Assembly: GCF_022174665.1 (NCBI RefSeq)
Contig: NZ_CP076562.1
Location: 1,534,501 to 1,598,500, forward strand
Length of the DNA: 64,000 nt
Direction: 5' to 3'
From: Eubacterium sp. MSJ-33
Lineage (GTDB): Bacteria > Bacillota > Clostridia > Lachnospirales > Lachnospiraceae
In this document: piece after piece, positions 53,718 to 63,311 of the stretch
Layout of the letters: the number at the start of each line of letters is the position of its first letter
How positions within the stretch are numbered: the first letter of the stretch is position 1
Position numbers and translations under genes: made by a program
The notes under the pieces: generated by a model
Told to the model about the DNA's origin: nothing
Database searches by the model: none
What the model saw: the letters and a program-made list of their open reading frames with translations, nothing else

Positions 53718-54929
53718 TTACTTTAGTAGATTATATATAGAAGGAACGATGTGCATTTCCTCGCACATGCGCTCAACTTCCTGTAAACTGCGCTCCCGTT
53801 TTTCTTTCGGGATTGCAGATTTTACAGCACGTATCAGCAGATTCTTCGGTGAATGTGCAAAATCCACAAACTCCAGAATCTGTGTCTTGTATCCCCGGTA
53901 GGTTAACATATCCGCACGCACCGCATCGGTTGCAAGTGCCGCCATACGTTCTTTGATAATGCCATATTCCATCATCGGCGCCAACAATTCACTCTCAATC
54001 TGTCCATTTACCTCATGCTGGCAGCACGGCACAGACAGAATGTATTTTGCATTCCACTGTACAGCGTTGAACAGCGCATAATCAGTCGCCGTATCACACG
54101 CATGCAATGTCACAACCATATCGACCGGCATCTTCGTCTTGTAGCCGTTGATGTCGCCTAATTCAAAATGCAGGTGATCATAACCATACTTCTCCGCCGC
54201 CTCGTTACAGTGTTTTATCACATCCGCCTTCAGATCCAGTCAGATGATCTCCGCTTTTTTCTTACGGATTTCTACTATATAATAGTAGAGGACGAATGTC
54301 AGATAGGATTTGCCGCATCCAAAGTCAAGAATATGGATTTCATCCTTCGTCTCATTCTTCAGCACATCATCGACAAGCTCCACAAACCGATTAATCTGCT
54401 TGTACTTGTCATACATAGAACGGACAACTTTTCCATCTTTTGTGAATATACCCATATCTACAAGCGGCGGAACCATCATACCCTCCTGCAGAATATAATT
54501 CTTCTTGCGGTTGTGTTCGCCCCGACGGCTGTTCATCTTATCTGTCAATGCTGTTACATCGCTGCCACTGGCCTTTGCAAGCTTCGATGTACCGGACTGT
54601 TTCGCCGGAAGTCTGGTTGCGTTCGTCAGCAGTTTGCCTTTCTTCGTCATCTTGAAGCTGTATTCCTTCTCTTCGGTGAATACATTCATCTGGCACAAAT
54701 GCTCCGGGAAATGTACAAGCAGCTTGTCCGCAAGTTTGTCTAAGCTGACATTCTCCTGAAAGACCTGCTTTTCTGTATACGCTGCTATCTGACAAAGTTC
54801 TTTCCCACGTACTGTTGTCCATGTTACTTCCACTTTTCGATATTGATATGTTTTATCCTGCCGGTTGCTTATGATGATCCGCATCATCTGCGAAAACAGC
54901 CGTTCAAGTTGTTCTTTTACTTTCTCCAT
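53718..54929 (-). pseudogene. SAM-dependent methyltransferase interrupted by an in-frame TGA
   Basis: Two open frames in the same phase, 54240-54929 and 53718-54239, together form one protein of about 403 codons. The N-terminal part ends with the SAM motif ILDFGCGKSYLTF and then KKKAEII; after TGA at 54240-54242 the frame goes on LDLKADVIKHCNEAAEKYG, then VVTLHACDTATDYALF and SVPCCQHEV. AEII-G-LDLK is what a Rossmann strand needs here, so TGA most likely replaces GGA (one base). The family is the Methyltransf_32 / METTL25-like group, probably acting on RNA. The second part could restart at the ATA/GTG-rich region or the internal ATG, but without SAM motif I it would be inactive. Confidence 0.75.
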
Positions 54930-55033
54930 AATGAAGCCTCTTTTTTCATATATGGTTTTATTATATCTAACCTTCCTACATGTTTCAACTTAATTTTTAT
55001 GCTGATTTGAGAGTTTTTCCGGTTTTTTACCGC

Positions 55034-55105
55034 TTTGCTCCTACACGCTTGATTCCTCTTTTTTTCCACTTGGAGCAATCTTCCGGTTTTCCTACACTTT
55101 GCTCC
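55034..55105. repeat. Second site of the 64-bp repeat family
   Basis: TTTGCTCCTAC(A/C)C followed by GCTTG occurs at 55034 and 55098, exactly 64 bases apart, with CTTGGAGCAA at 55070 between. The unit matches the array at 815-1078 in period, in the GGAGCAA word and in the CTTTGxxCC...GCTTGCTT stretch. It lies in the 277-base gap after the heptad-repeat protein gene. Confidence 0.65.
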
Positions 55106-55137
55106 TACCCGCTTGCTTTCTCAGACAAAAAAACATA

Positions 55138-55166
55138 AGAAAACACGCCGGCATGAGCCGACGCGT
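55138..55166 (-). terminator. Terminator of the heptad-repeat protein gene
   Basis: ACACGCCGGC (55143-55152) and GCCGACGCGT (55157-55166) pair over 10 bases with wobble; on the minus strand TTTTCTT follows. A 16-base palindrome TTGGTTTATAAACCAA lies between it and the stop codon. Confidence 0.78.
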
Positions 55167-55205
55167 TTCGCGGGGGAGAAGAATTGGTTTATAAACCAAT
55201 CTATA

Positions 55206-57509
55206 TTATTCAGCAGATATAGCTGCTGTCTTAATAATGAATTTTGTTACGCCTGCTGCATCGTCAGACTTACCGCCGAAGCTGTCATACTCGGTTGCAG
55301 CTTCCATCGCTGCCTGCAGTCTTGCAACAGAATCCTTCACGTCGCCGTTGTATGCACTGATCATCTTCTTGATTGCTTCATCATTCAATGCCACAAGGTT
55401 CTCATTCAAAGTAGCTGCACCGTCAGCAACCTGTCCGGCACCATCCTTCAACTGATCAACACCTGTCTTCAATGTACCGGCACCACTCTTCAGGGAAACT
55501 GCGCCATCCTTCAACTGTCCGGCACCGCTTGCCAATGCATTCGCACCGTTTACAAGCTGGCTGATACCATTCTTCAATGCCGGTACAGAACCTGCCAATG
55601 TGGAGGTTCCCTTTGCAAGCGCATTCGCACCACTTACTAAGCTGTAACCATTTGCCTGTGTGGCTTCGATCTGAGAAGCGATCGTTGCCTTTGCTGTCTC
55701 AGCACCCTGTACGGCTGCAGCACCTGCTGCTGTAGATGCTGCCGAAGATGCTGCCGTCTTACACGCATCAACAACCGATTGCCCAATAGCTGCACTGCCT
55801 TTTTCCACAAGTCCTGCTGTTGTAGCCTGTGCCAAATCCTTCAGTTTTTTATCTACATCATTTTGAATAGTGGTCCTATTACTGTCATTACCCATATAAT
55901 CATTATATGCCTTTGCGAAAGTGAGCGCGCCCGCAGTCTGAGCCTCCTGAGCAATCTGATCTATATCTGTTCGTCCAGCATTTTCGGCGTCCTGTTTTAC
56001 TTTTTCAGCTGCCCCCGCAGAAGCCGCCTGTGCCGCAAGAGCTGCTTTTCCTGCCAGTGCCGAATCAACCATTGTGTCAAACATTTCTGCTTTATACTGC
56101 TGATACAATGCATCTGTTGCCGCATTCATATTTGTTGTATAATTTGATACCGCCTGTCCATAAATATACTTGTACGTATCCGTACCTGCAGCAAACTGTG
56201 TTTCTACCGCACTTGCTGCTGCCGTACCTGCCTGCTTTTGAACAGCCGCTTTCTCTTCATCCGTCATCTTTGCATTCACTGCTGCATCCAGCGTGTTGAT
56301 ACCATTTGCAATGGACTGTGCACTCTGGTCAATGACTGCAACACCACTTGCCAGATCACCGGATGAGCTTGACAGGCTTTCCATACCTTCTTTCAAGCTG
56401 CCTGCCCCTGTTGTCAAATCTCCCATCTTATCTGCCAATGTACCTGCACCACTTGCAAGCTGTCCGGCTCCATCCGAAAGCTGTCCGGCTCCATCCGATA
56501 CTTGTGTTGCACCATCGGAAAGTTCGCCGGAACCATCGGCCAGCTGATTGCCAGCACTGCTCAGAGCTTCTGTCAGATCATCCAGATCTGTCAGATCCAG
56601 ATCGCCGGAGTAGTCCATCTCAGAACCATTGACTAACATTGTCACTGTCATATCGAGTGAGAAGTCTGTCACATCTGCGCTTACTTCTACATAATCCGGA
56701 ATCTCTGTATCAAGATCCTTGGCAGCATCCTTCACGCCACTGTCAAGGCCGGGAACTGCATAACCAACCACGATGTTGCTTTCGCCCTGCGTAAGATACT
56801 TGCCATTTGTTACCTGAATGTTCGTGAAGTTATCGCCGAGCACCATGCCGGATACTGCGACGAATGGTACGGAGATATCCTCATCCTTGCCATTTACATC
56901 TTTCGTAACAGTCTCATTGCTTGTGTAGTCCAGACGGATCTTTACCTTACCGCTCTTACCAGCCAGGTCTTCCGGTGAGATTTCATTTCCATCGAGATAA
57001 TAAGTTGCCTTTACAGAAACCGGAAGCTGCTTATCGGTTGTACCCTGGTAGCTGATCTCATTTCCGGCTGCATCCCATGTAATCTTGTTTCCGTTCTGTG
57101 TAAATGTCTCGTCACCCTTGACATTTACGATATCCTTCAGGTCTGTGGTATCTTCGATTGTTGCGCTCTTGTCACGGTTCTTCAAAGTCTCGTTGACCAA
57201 GATGTTATCCACATCGCCGTTCGCCTTTGCAAATACATAGACGGTCTCATCCTTGTCGACATCTTTCTCTTTGAGGTTTACGTTATCTGCGAGCTGGTCT
57301 GCCAGATCATCGGTATTCATAATCGTTGTTGCGTCTGTATCACTTGCCTTGTCATCGCCCGCCAGATACTCCTTGTCATGCTTTGCAACATCCGTACCTG
57401 TGCCTGTGATACCTGCGACACAGGAAGCAACCGCAAGTGCAACCGCACCGGTCGAACCTGCAATATATTTTGTATTTTTCTTCCATTCTTTCTTATTTAA
57501 ATGTTTCAT
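55206..57509 (-). CDS. Extracellular heptad-repeat (xxxLxxG) protein, partner of the MMPL transporter
   Basis: A 767-aa exported protein. A membrane or signal segment lies at about 15-37. Residues 60-320 form a beta-rich domain (VKATYYLDGNEISPEDLAGKSGKVKIRLDY in part). From about 330 come repeats SDGATQVSDGAGQLSDGAGQLASGAG, the xxxLxxG heptads of YhgE/Pip-like and phage-infection proteins, in two blocks (about 330-410 and 625-720), with an alanine-rich helical part between. No C-terminal membrane segment follows, unlike YhgE. Next to an MMPL exporter, 87 bases downstream of it, it probably forms the periphery of an export or envelope complex. Confidence 0.8.
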   Translation of the reverse strand: MKHLNKKEWKKNTKYIAGSTGAVALAVASCVAGITGTGTDVAKHDKEYLAGDDKASDTDATTIMNTDDLADQLADNVNLKEKDVDKDETVYVFAKANGDVDNILVNETLKNRDKSATIEDTTDLKDIVNVKGDETFTQNGNKITWDAAGNEISYQGTTDKQLPVSVKATYYLDGNEISPEDLAGKSGKVKIRLDYTSNETVTKDVNGKDEDISVPFVAVSGMVLGDNFTNIQVTNGKYLTQGESNIVVGYAVPGLDSGVKDAAKDLDTEIPDYVEVSADVTDFSLDMTVTMLVNGSEMDYSGDLDLTDLDDLTEALSSAGNQLADGSGELSDGATQVSDGAGQLSDGAGQLASGAGTLADKMGDLTTGAGSLKEGMESLSSSSGDLASGVAVIDQSAQSIANGINTLDAAVNAKMTDEEKAAVQKQAGTAAASAVETQFAAGTDTYKYIYGQAVSNYTTNMNAATDALYQQYKAEMFDTMVDSALAGKAALAAQAASAGAAEKVKQDAENAGRTDIDQIAQEAQTAGALTFAKAYNDYMGNDSNRTTIQNDVDKKLKDLAQATTAGLVEKGSAAIGQSVVDACKTAASSAASTAAGAAAVQGAETAKATIASQIEATQANGYSLVSGANALAKGTSTLAGSVPALKNGISQLVNGANALASGAGQLKDGAVSLKSGAGTLKTGVDQLKDGAGQVADGAATLNENLVALNDEAIKKMISAYNGDVKDSVARLQAAMEAATEYDSFGGKSDDAAGVTKFIIKTAAISAE

Positions 57510-57596
57510 AATATAATCTCCTTCCTATATTCCATCCTTTTCCAACATGGTTGATTACGTCCATTTCCAACTGCACCCGATCTTTTTCAAAATATC

Positions 57597-59687
57597 TTAC
57601 TGCTCTGCCTGCTTTTCCTTATTGATAAATCCAGCACTTGTATGAATGATCACCTTATCAAAGATCATGAACATGGTTGGAAGTAAGAGAATAACAACTA
57701 CCATACTGATCAATGCGCCACGTGCCATCAGTGTACACAGGGAGCTGATCATATCAATGTTTGAATACATACCAACACCGAATGTTGCGGCGAAGAAGCT
57801 GAGTGCACTAACAATGATGGACTGTACAGAGCCCTTCATTCCTTCGATGACCGCTTCTTTCTTTGCAAGGCCGTTATGTCTTGCACGCTTATATTTGTTC
57901 GTCATCAGGATCGCATAATCGACCGTCGCACCAAGCTGGATCGTACCGATTACGATAGAAGCGATAAACGGAATCGCCGTCTTCGTGTAGGTAGGAATAC
58001 CCATGTTGATGAAGATTGCGAACTCGATAACAGCGACCAGAATGATTGGAAGTGATATCGACTTAAATACAAATGCAATAATTACGAAGATAACACCGAT
58101 GGATACGGCACTTACCATCTTGAAATCCTCGTCTGTGATCTCAATCAGATCCTTCGTACATGGTGCTTCACCGATCAGCATACCATTTTCATCACAATCC
58201 TTGACCATCTGCTTCAAGGTATCGCACTGCTCATTTACTTCATCCGAAGCCACCTTGTATTCCGACATGATCAAAAGCATCTTGTATTTTCCACTCTCGA
58301 ACACTTCGCGGATCTGATCCGGAAGCATATCCTTCGGAATCGTAGAGCCGACGATGCTGTCAAGACCAAGCACTGCCTTAACGCCATCTACCTTCTCCAT
58401 TTCCTTTGTCATCTTTACAACATCCTTTGTCGATGTGTTCGCATCCAGAAGCACCATGTGGGTTGCACCCATGTGATACTGCTCTTCCAGTTTGTTGTTC
58501 GCCGTGATACTCTCCAGACTCTCCGGAAGTGTACCTGCCAGGTCATAATATACGGTGTTGTGTGTGTAACCGTAAACAGCAGGTCCGATCAGCACGAAGA
58601 ACAAAATCAGGAATATGTAAAAATGCTGTGTTACCCATTTTGAAATACCGGACAGATCCGGAAGGATAACCTTATGTTTTGTCTTCTCGATTGCATTGTC
58701 AAATATCAAAATCATAGATGGAAGAACCGTTACACAACAGATTACGCCAAACACAACACCTTTTGCCATAACAACACCTAAGTCCATACCAAGTGTGAAG
58801 CTCATGAAGCACAGAGCGATGAATCCTGCCACCGTTGTGATGGAACTGCCGACAACCGAAGATATCGTGTTTGAGATTGCATGTGCCATCGCACGCCCCT
58901 TCTCACCCGGATATACCTGCTGTTTCTCTTCGTAGCTGTGCCACAGGAAGATGGAGTAATCCATCGTAACACCGAGCTGCAAGACTGCTGCCAACGCCTG
59001 TGTGACATAGGAGATTTCTCCCTTGAACACGTTGGTACCTAAGTTATATACGATCGCCATACCGATACTAAGCAGGAAGAATACAGGGATGATCGCCGAG
59101 TCCATTGCAAGTGCAAGAACAATCGTTGAAAGGATGACCGCGATCAGTACATAGATTGGTGTCTCCTTATTCGACAGATTCTTCGTATCTGTTACGACCG
59201 CAGACATACCGGAGAGGTAACACTGCTTATTCATAACCTTACGTAAGTTCTCGATGGCATCCATCGTCTCATCGGCCGAGATGGAATTCGGATACAGGAC
59301 AAACAGGATTGTGGAATCCGCATCCTTGTTGATGAACACATCCTTGATGCTGTCCGGAAGCATCTCCACCGGTACTGACAGATCAAGGAAGGAATCATAC
59401 CATAATACATCCTTTACCCCGTCTACTTTGCACATTTCCTTCCGCATCTTGGAGATGTCTTTGTCGGACATTCCTTCGACGACACACATGGAAAATGCAC
59501 CGGTTCCAAATTCGTCCACCATAATCTCCTGGCCTTTCATAGTATCAATCTCGTCCGGGAGATAGTTCAAAATATCGTAGTTTACACGGGTATGAAAATA
59601 TCCGAAGGCTGACGGAATCAGCAAGAGAATACCGATTATCAGAATCAGACTTCTGTGTTTTACTACCCACTTTCCAAATCGAATCAC
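57597..59687 (-). CDS. MMPL/RND-superfamily transporter
   Basis: A 696-aa membrane protein with twelve segments and two large outer loops. FGYFHTRVNYDILNYLPDEI and YGYTHNTVYYDLAGTLPESL mark the start of the two halves; LQLGVTMDYSIFLWHSYEE and IQLGATVDYAILMTNKYKR are the paired membrane motifs with the conserved aspartates that carry protons. MMPL proteins export lipids or lipid-like molecules. Between the TetR gene and the heptad-repeat protein, it is likely under TetR control. Substrate unknown. Confidence 0.93.
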   Translation of the reverse strand: MIRFGKWVVKHRSLILIIGILLLIPSAFGYFHTRVNYDILNYLPDEIDTMKGQEIMVDEFGTGAFSMCVVEGMSDKDISKMRKEMCKVDGVKDVLWYDSFLDLSVPVEMLPDSIKDVFINKDADSTILFVLYPNSISADETMDAIENLRKVMNKQCYLSGMSAVVTDTKNLSNKETPIYVLIAVILSTIVLALAMDSAIIPVFFLLSIGMAIVYNLGTNVFKGEISYVTQALAAVLQLGVTMDYSIFLWHSYEEKQQVYPGEKGRAMAHAISNTISSVVGSSITTVAGFIALCFMSFTLGMDLGVVMAKGVVFGVICCVTVLPSMILIFDNAIEKTKHKVILPDLSGISKWVTQHFYIFLILFFVLIGPAVYGYTHNTVYYDLAGTLPESLESITANNKLEEQYHMGATHMVLLDANTSTKDVVKMTKEMEKVDGVKAVLGLDSIVGSTIPKDMLPDQIREVFESGKYKMLLIMSEYKVASDEVNEQCDTLKQMVKDCDENGMLIGEAPCTKDLIEITDEDFKMVSAVSIGVIFVIIAFVFKSISLPIILVAVIEFAIFINMGIPTYTKTAIPFIASIVIGTIQLGATVDYAILMTNKYKRARHNGLAKKEAVIEGMKGSVQSIIVSALSFFAATFGVGMYSNIDMISSLCTLMARGALISMVVVILLLPTMFMIFDKVIIHTSAGFINKEKQAEQ

Positions 59688-59745
59688 GATTCATCCACCT
59701 TTCTTTCTTTTCTTTCTTGATCCTTTTTGTTGCAACCCTATAATA

Positions 59746-59784
59746 AAAAAGAGATTGAATATATGGAACATTCAATCTCTTTTT
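59746..59784. terminator. Bidirectional terminator or operator between TetR and MMPL genes
   Basis: AAAAAGAGATTGAAT and ATTCAATCTCTTTTT are a perfect 15-base inverted repeat with a 9-base centre. It is a strong terminator for the TetR transcript. Since the MMPL gene begins 59 bases downstream, with TATTAT next to the hairpin, it might also be an operator. Confidence 0.75.
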
Positions 59785-59906
59785 AATGTATCGTATCTCT
59801 ATACAGCCCTATTCCTTTGTATAATTATACCGACATCTGTGCGTTCGTGTATAGCTAATTTATATCTTTTATCTCAAATTCCCTCTTGACAAAAACATAT
59901 CTTATC

Positions 59907-60479
59907 TTAAACAAGTTCATTCAATACATCCATCATGGAAGATTTCGTCAAATATTTATAAATCTCCGACAAATCCTTTGGAGCGATCATATAATCCCGT
60001 TTGATCCACGCAATTGCCACATAGCACATGGAGTTTGCATAGTATTCAGCGATAATCTGACGGTCAAGCCATGGGTATTTGTGATTCTTGCCCTGTTTCT
60101 TCTGATCTATGATATCTAGCAGAAGCTTTGAAACCTCGCTTCGCGCAATGCTTTCAAACGAATTCTGTCCCTCTATGCACACCGCGCGCTCGTAAAAGCT
60201 TCGGTCATTCTGTATATTGGAGAACAACAATGTCAGTCCTTCCTGTATCATATCATTCACCAAAAGCGGCTTGATCGGTGTGAGCAGATCGTGCCGGACA
60301 ATATACTCCAAAAGTGCGTATTTATCCGAAAAATGATTATAGAATGTTGGCCGGATCACGCCCGCCTTATCCGTGATATCCTTAATCGTAATTTTCTCCA
60401 TCGGCAGTTTGCACAGCAGCTCCTTAAAACTTCTTGCAAGCAGTTCGTCCGTTGTTTCTCTTTTCCCTTTTGACTGCAT
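59907..60479 (-). CDS. TetR-family transcriptional regulator
   Basis: A 190-aa regulator. Residues 10-60 are the TetR helix-turn-helix: ELLARSFKELLCKLPMEKITIKDITDKAGVIRPTFYNHFSDKYALLEYI read in order. The C-terminal part (about 75-185) is a helical ligand domain of the TetR_C type. It lies upstream of an MMPL exporter and its partner, which it probably represses. Start: AAGGAAGGATAAGT-ATG. Confidence 0.93.
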   Translation of the reverse strand: MQSKGKRETTDELLARSFKELLCKLPMEKITIKDITDKAGVIRPTFYNHFSDKYALLEYIVRHDLLTPIKPLLVNDMIQEGLTLLFSNIQNDRSFYERAVCIEGQNSFESIARSEVSKLLLDIIDQKKQGKNHKYPWLDRQIIAEYYANSMCYVAIAWIKRDYMIAPKDLSEIYKYLTKSSMMDVLNELV

Positions 60480-60544
60480 ACTTATCCTTCCTTCTCTGTT
60501 TCCTATCCTGTCAACTACCCATAACTATACATTCTCTGCGTCCT

Positions 60545-62191
60545 CTACAGAAGTGGCGCCACCAATCGCAGCAGGCTCTGTCCGAATAGCTTCGTTTTAC
60601 TTGTCTTCCGGATCTCCTCCAACGTCACTTCATCACACTTTGCAAGTGTCAGCATATAATCTTCCTTAATTTCATAAATGACACTGCTGTTGAACATCCA
60701 GACGCCGCATTCAAAATGCAGATACAGGCTCCGATAGTCAAAATTAATCGTTCCGACCGTTGCCACCTTGTCGTCCACTACGACTGTTTTTGCATGGATA
60801 AACCCAGGTGTATACTGGAAAATCCGCACACCAGCCTCAATCAGCTGATAATAATACGACTGGGTTACCAGATAAACAAGTTTCTTATCCGGGATTCCCG
60901 GTGTAATGATGCGAACGTCTATCCCGCTTTTTGCCGCAAGTGTCAACGCTGTTACCATCTCATTGTCGATAATCAGATATGGCGTTGTAATATACACATA
61001 ATGCTTTGCCTTGTTAATCATATTCAGATAGATATTCTCACCGACGATCTCATTGTCCACAGGCGTATCACCATACGGCTGTATATAGCCGTCTGAGAAA
61101 AACGCGATATCCTGATGTTTCTCCGGTGAATACGATGAGTAATCATCCTTCTCTCCGGTCAGCATCAACCATGTCTGTAAAAACATCAGTGTCAGGTTCC
61201 AGACTGCTTCGCCCTTCAGCATGATACCGGTGTCCTTCCAATGTCCAAACCGCGATTTCTTGTTGATATACTCATCTGCCAGATTAATGCCACCGGTAAA
61301 TCCAACATAACCATCAATGACTGTGATTTTACGGTGGTCACGGTTGTTCTGCCGCAGGTTGAAGAATGGTCCGATCGGGTTAAATGCCGCAACCCTGATT
61401 CCTTTCTCCTTCATATCTTTGATGAACCGGGACGGAATCCACATAGAGCAGCCAAAATCATCATAGATCAAGCGAACATCCACGCCCTCTTTTGCCTTTC
61501 GCTCCATAATCTCTAAGATCGTATCCCACATCTCACCCTGTTTGATGATGAAATACTCCATAAATATAAAATGTTTTGCATTGTTTAATTCTTCCACAAG
61601 CTTAGCAAAATTATCCTCGCCAAGCGGAAAATATTTCACAACTGTATTCTTATAGACCGGATAACCGGCGGTTTTCGAAATATACGTTGACTGCACGCTT
61701 GCACTCTGGCTCAGCTTCCGTATTTCCCGCTGTCTGCTCTTATCACTTGGCATATACTGAAATGTATCGAGATGATTCTTCTGTGCATCCCGGATAAACT
61801 TCATACGGGTTCGGTTACCGGCAATTGCGATATACAACACACCACCCAGGATCGGTGTTACCATCATAAGTAAAATCCATGTCAGTTTATATGCAGGATT
61901 CTCCGGTTTATTGACGATATACAGCACAACCGTTGCCGAAAGCAGCAGTGCAAGCGTCTTCCAGTAGATCATATAATTCTTGGCAATTCCATACAGAAAT
62001 ACCCAGAAAAAAATCTGCAGGATCAACGTAAATACAACAATGGCAATCTTCGTGATATAGATAGACTTCGATTTGTTCTGCCTTCCATACCGCAACTTGT
62101 CGTGCCCATGTTCATGTTCTTCACCATGTATTGGTTTCTGAACAGCCGTCTGCTCTGTTTTCTGTTCAATTGTCTTTTCTGTCTCCTGCAA
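60545..62191 (-). CDS. cls: Cardiolipin synthase
   Basis: Condenses two phosphatidylglycerols to cardiolipin at the membrane; 548 aa. After a histidine-rich cytoplasmic start (GEEHEHGHDK) come two or three membrane segments (about 45-125). The two phospholipase-D motifs are DHRKITVIDGYVGFTGGIN (near residue 290) and IHAKTVVVDDKVATVGTINFD (near 470). The N-terminal extension of about 40 residues, rich in His and Glu, is longer than usual. Alone, with the TetR gene downstream. Confidence 0.94.
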   Translation of the reverse strand: MQETEKTIEQKTEQTAVQKPIHGEEHEHGHDKLRYGRQNKSKSIYITKIAIVVFTLILQIFFWVFLYGIAKNYMIYWKTLALLLSATVVLYIVNKPENPAYKLTWILLMMVTPILGGVLYIAIAGNRTRMKFIRDAQKNHLDTFQYMPSDKSRQREIRKLSQSASVQSTYISKTAGYPVYKNTVVKYFPLGEDNFAKLVEELNNAKHFIFMEYFIIKQGEMWDTILEIMERKAKEGVDVRLIYDDFGCSMWIPSRFIKDMKEKGIRVAAFNPIGPFFNLRQNNRDHRKITVIDGYVGFTGGINLADEYINKKSRFGHWKDTGIMLKGEAVWNLTLMFLQTWLMLTGEKDDYSSYSPEKHQDIAFFSDGYIQPYGDTPVDNEIVGENIYLNMINKAKHYVYITTPYLIIDNEMVTALTLAAKSGIDVRIITPGIPDKKLVYLVTQSYYYQLIEAGVRIFQYTPGFIHAKTVVVDDKVATVGTINFDYRSLYLHFECGVWMFNSSVIYEIKEDYMLTLAKCDEVTLEEIRKTSKTKLFGQSLLRLVAPLL

Positions 62192-62275
62192 TCTACCTTT
62201 TCCTTCTTTCTTTATCTACCCCTACATCGTATATATCAATCCATCATCCAAATAATTGCATTCCTAACTGTCAAA

Positions 62276-63139
62276 CTACTCCACGCTCCATCGCCCTGAT
62301 GCGCCACAAGGAAGTATCAGCCCTGTTTCTTTCACCGGAAGGCCAATTTCCTGTGACTCCACATGTCCTCCAAATTTCTTTCCTACCTCAGCAGAAATCA
62401 TATATGTAAGCACCGCCGGAGCCAATCCGGTTGTATACGAATTCACCAGAAAAAACAATGGATCATCCGACAAAAGCTGACTTGCCAGTGCAATAAACGG
62501 ATGAATCTTCTCCTCCAGCTTCCAGATTTCGCCCTTTGGTCCTCTGCCATACGATGGCGGATCCATAATGATGCCATCATAATGATTGCCACGACGAATT
62601 TCCCGCTCCACGAACTTCACACAATCATCGACCAGCCAGCGGATTGGTGCATCCTCAAGTCCCGATGCCACAGCATTTTCCTTGCCCCATGTCACCATGC
62701 CCTTCGATGCGTCAACATGTGTAACCTTGGCACCTGCCTTAGCCGCCGCCAACGTGGCTCCACCCGTATAAGCAAACAGATTCAGCACCTTGATCTCTCG
62801 ATTTGCATTCCGTATCTTCTCACCAAACCAGTCCCAGTTCACCGCCTGTTCCGGAAACAGTCCTGTATGTTTAAATGTAAACGGTTTCAAATGAAATGTC
62901 AGATCCTTGTAATTGATACTCCACTGCTTCGGCAGATCAAAAAACTCCCATTCACCACCACCCTTGTTGCTACGGTGATAATGTCCATTCAGCTTCTTCC
63001 ATGCCGGATTCATCCGCGGAAGATCCCACAACACCTGCGGGTCCGGACGAAGTAAAATATAATCTCCCCATCGCTCCAGTTTTTCTCCTCTTGAACAATC
63101 TATAATCTCATATTCTTTCCACTGATCGGCTACCCACAT
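62276..63139 (-). CDS. Class I SAM methyltransferase, RlmI/RlmL-like
   Basis: 287 aa. VLNLFAYTGGATLAAAKAGAKVTHVDASKGMV carries the SAM motif (near residue 130), and IIMDPPSYGRGPKGEIWKLE the DPPxY-type catalytic loop of rRNA methyltransferases. The PUA domain found before the catalytic domain in RlmI is absent; a beta-rich N-terminal part of about 110 residues replaces it. This is the PF10672-type family, which likely methylates 23S rRNA; exact base unknown. Alone between cls and citrate synthase. Confidence 0.88.
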   Translation of the reverse strand: MWVADQWKEYEIIDCSRGEKLERWGDYILLRPDPQVLWDLPRMNPAWKKLNGHYHRSNKGGGEWEFFDLPKQWSINYKDLTFHLKPFTFKHTGLFPEQAVNWDWFGEKIRNANREIKVLNLFAYTGGATLAAAKAGAKVTHVDASKGMVTWGKENAVASGLEDAPIRWLVDDCVKFVEREIRRGNHYDGIIMDPPSYGRGPKGEIWKLEEKIHPFIALASQLLSDDPLFFLVNSYTTGLAPAVLTYMISAEVGKKFGGHVESQEIGLPVKETGLILPCGASGRWSVE

Positions 63140-63262
63140 ATACTTTTAGTCCCTTTCGTCTATTTTCTTATACATTGCGTCCTGATTTTATACAAGCAAT
63201 ACTAACACACCCATCTTTTCAGTGCAAGAATGAAAGTCCTGTTTTTGGCATGAAATACAGCT

Positions 63263-63302
63263 AAAAAAAGACAGTTTGCACATTTTGTACATGCAAACTG
63301 TC
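63263..63302 (-). terminator. Terminator of the citrate synthase gene
   Basis: GACAGTTTGCA and TGCAAACTGTC form a perfect 11-base stem; on the minus strand TTTTTTT follows. Confidence 0.9.
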
Positions 63303-63311
63303 GTAATTTCA

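Noticed and set aside
54240-54242. TGA as a selenocysteine codon in the methyltransferase
   Set aside because: The position follows SAM motif I where glycine is expected, with no catalytic role for selenocysteine; no SECIS-like hairpin is obvious right after the codon.
55184-55199. 16-bp palindrome TTGGTTTATAAACCAA as a regulator site
   Set aside because: It lies between a stop codon and a terminator with no promoter nearby; most likely part of the 3' untranslated region.
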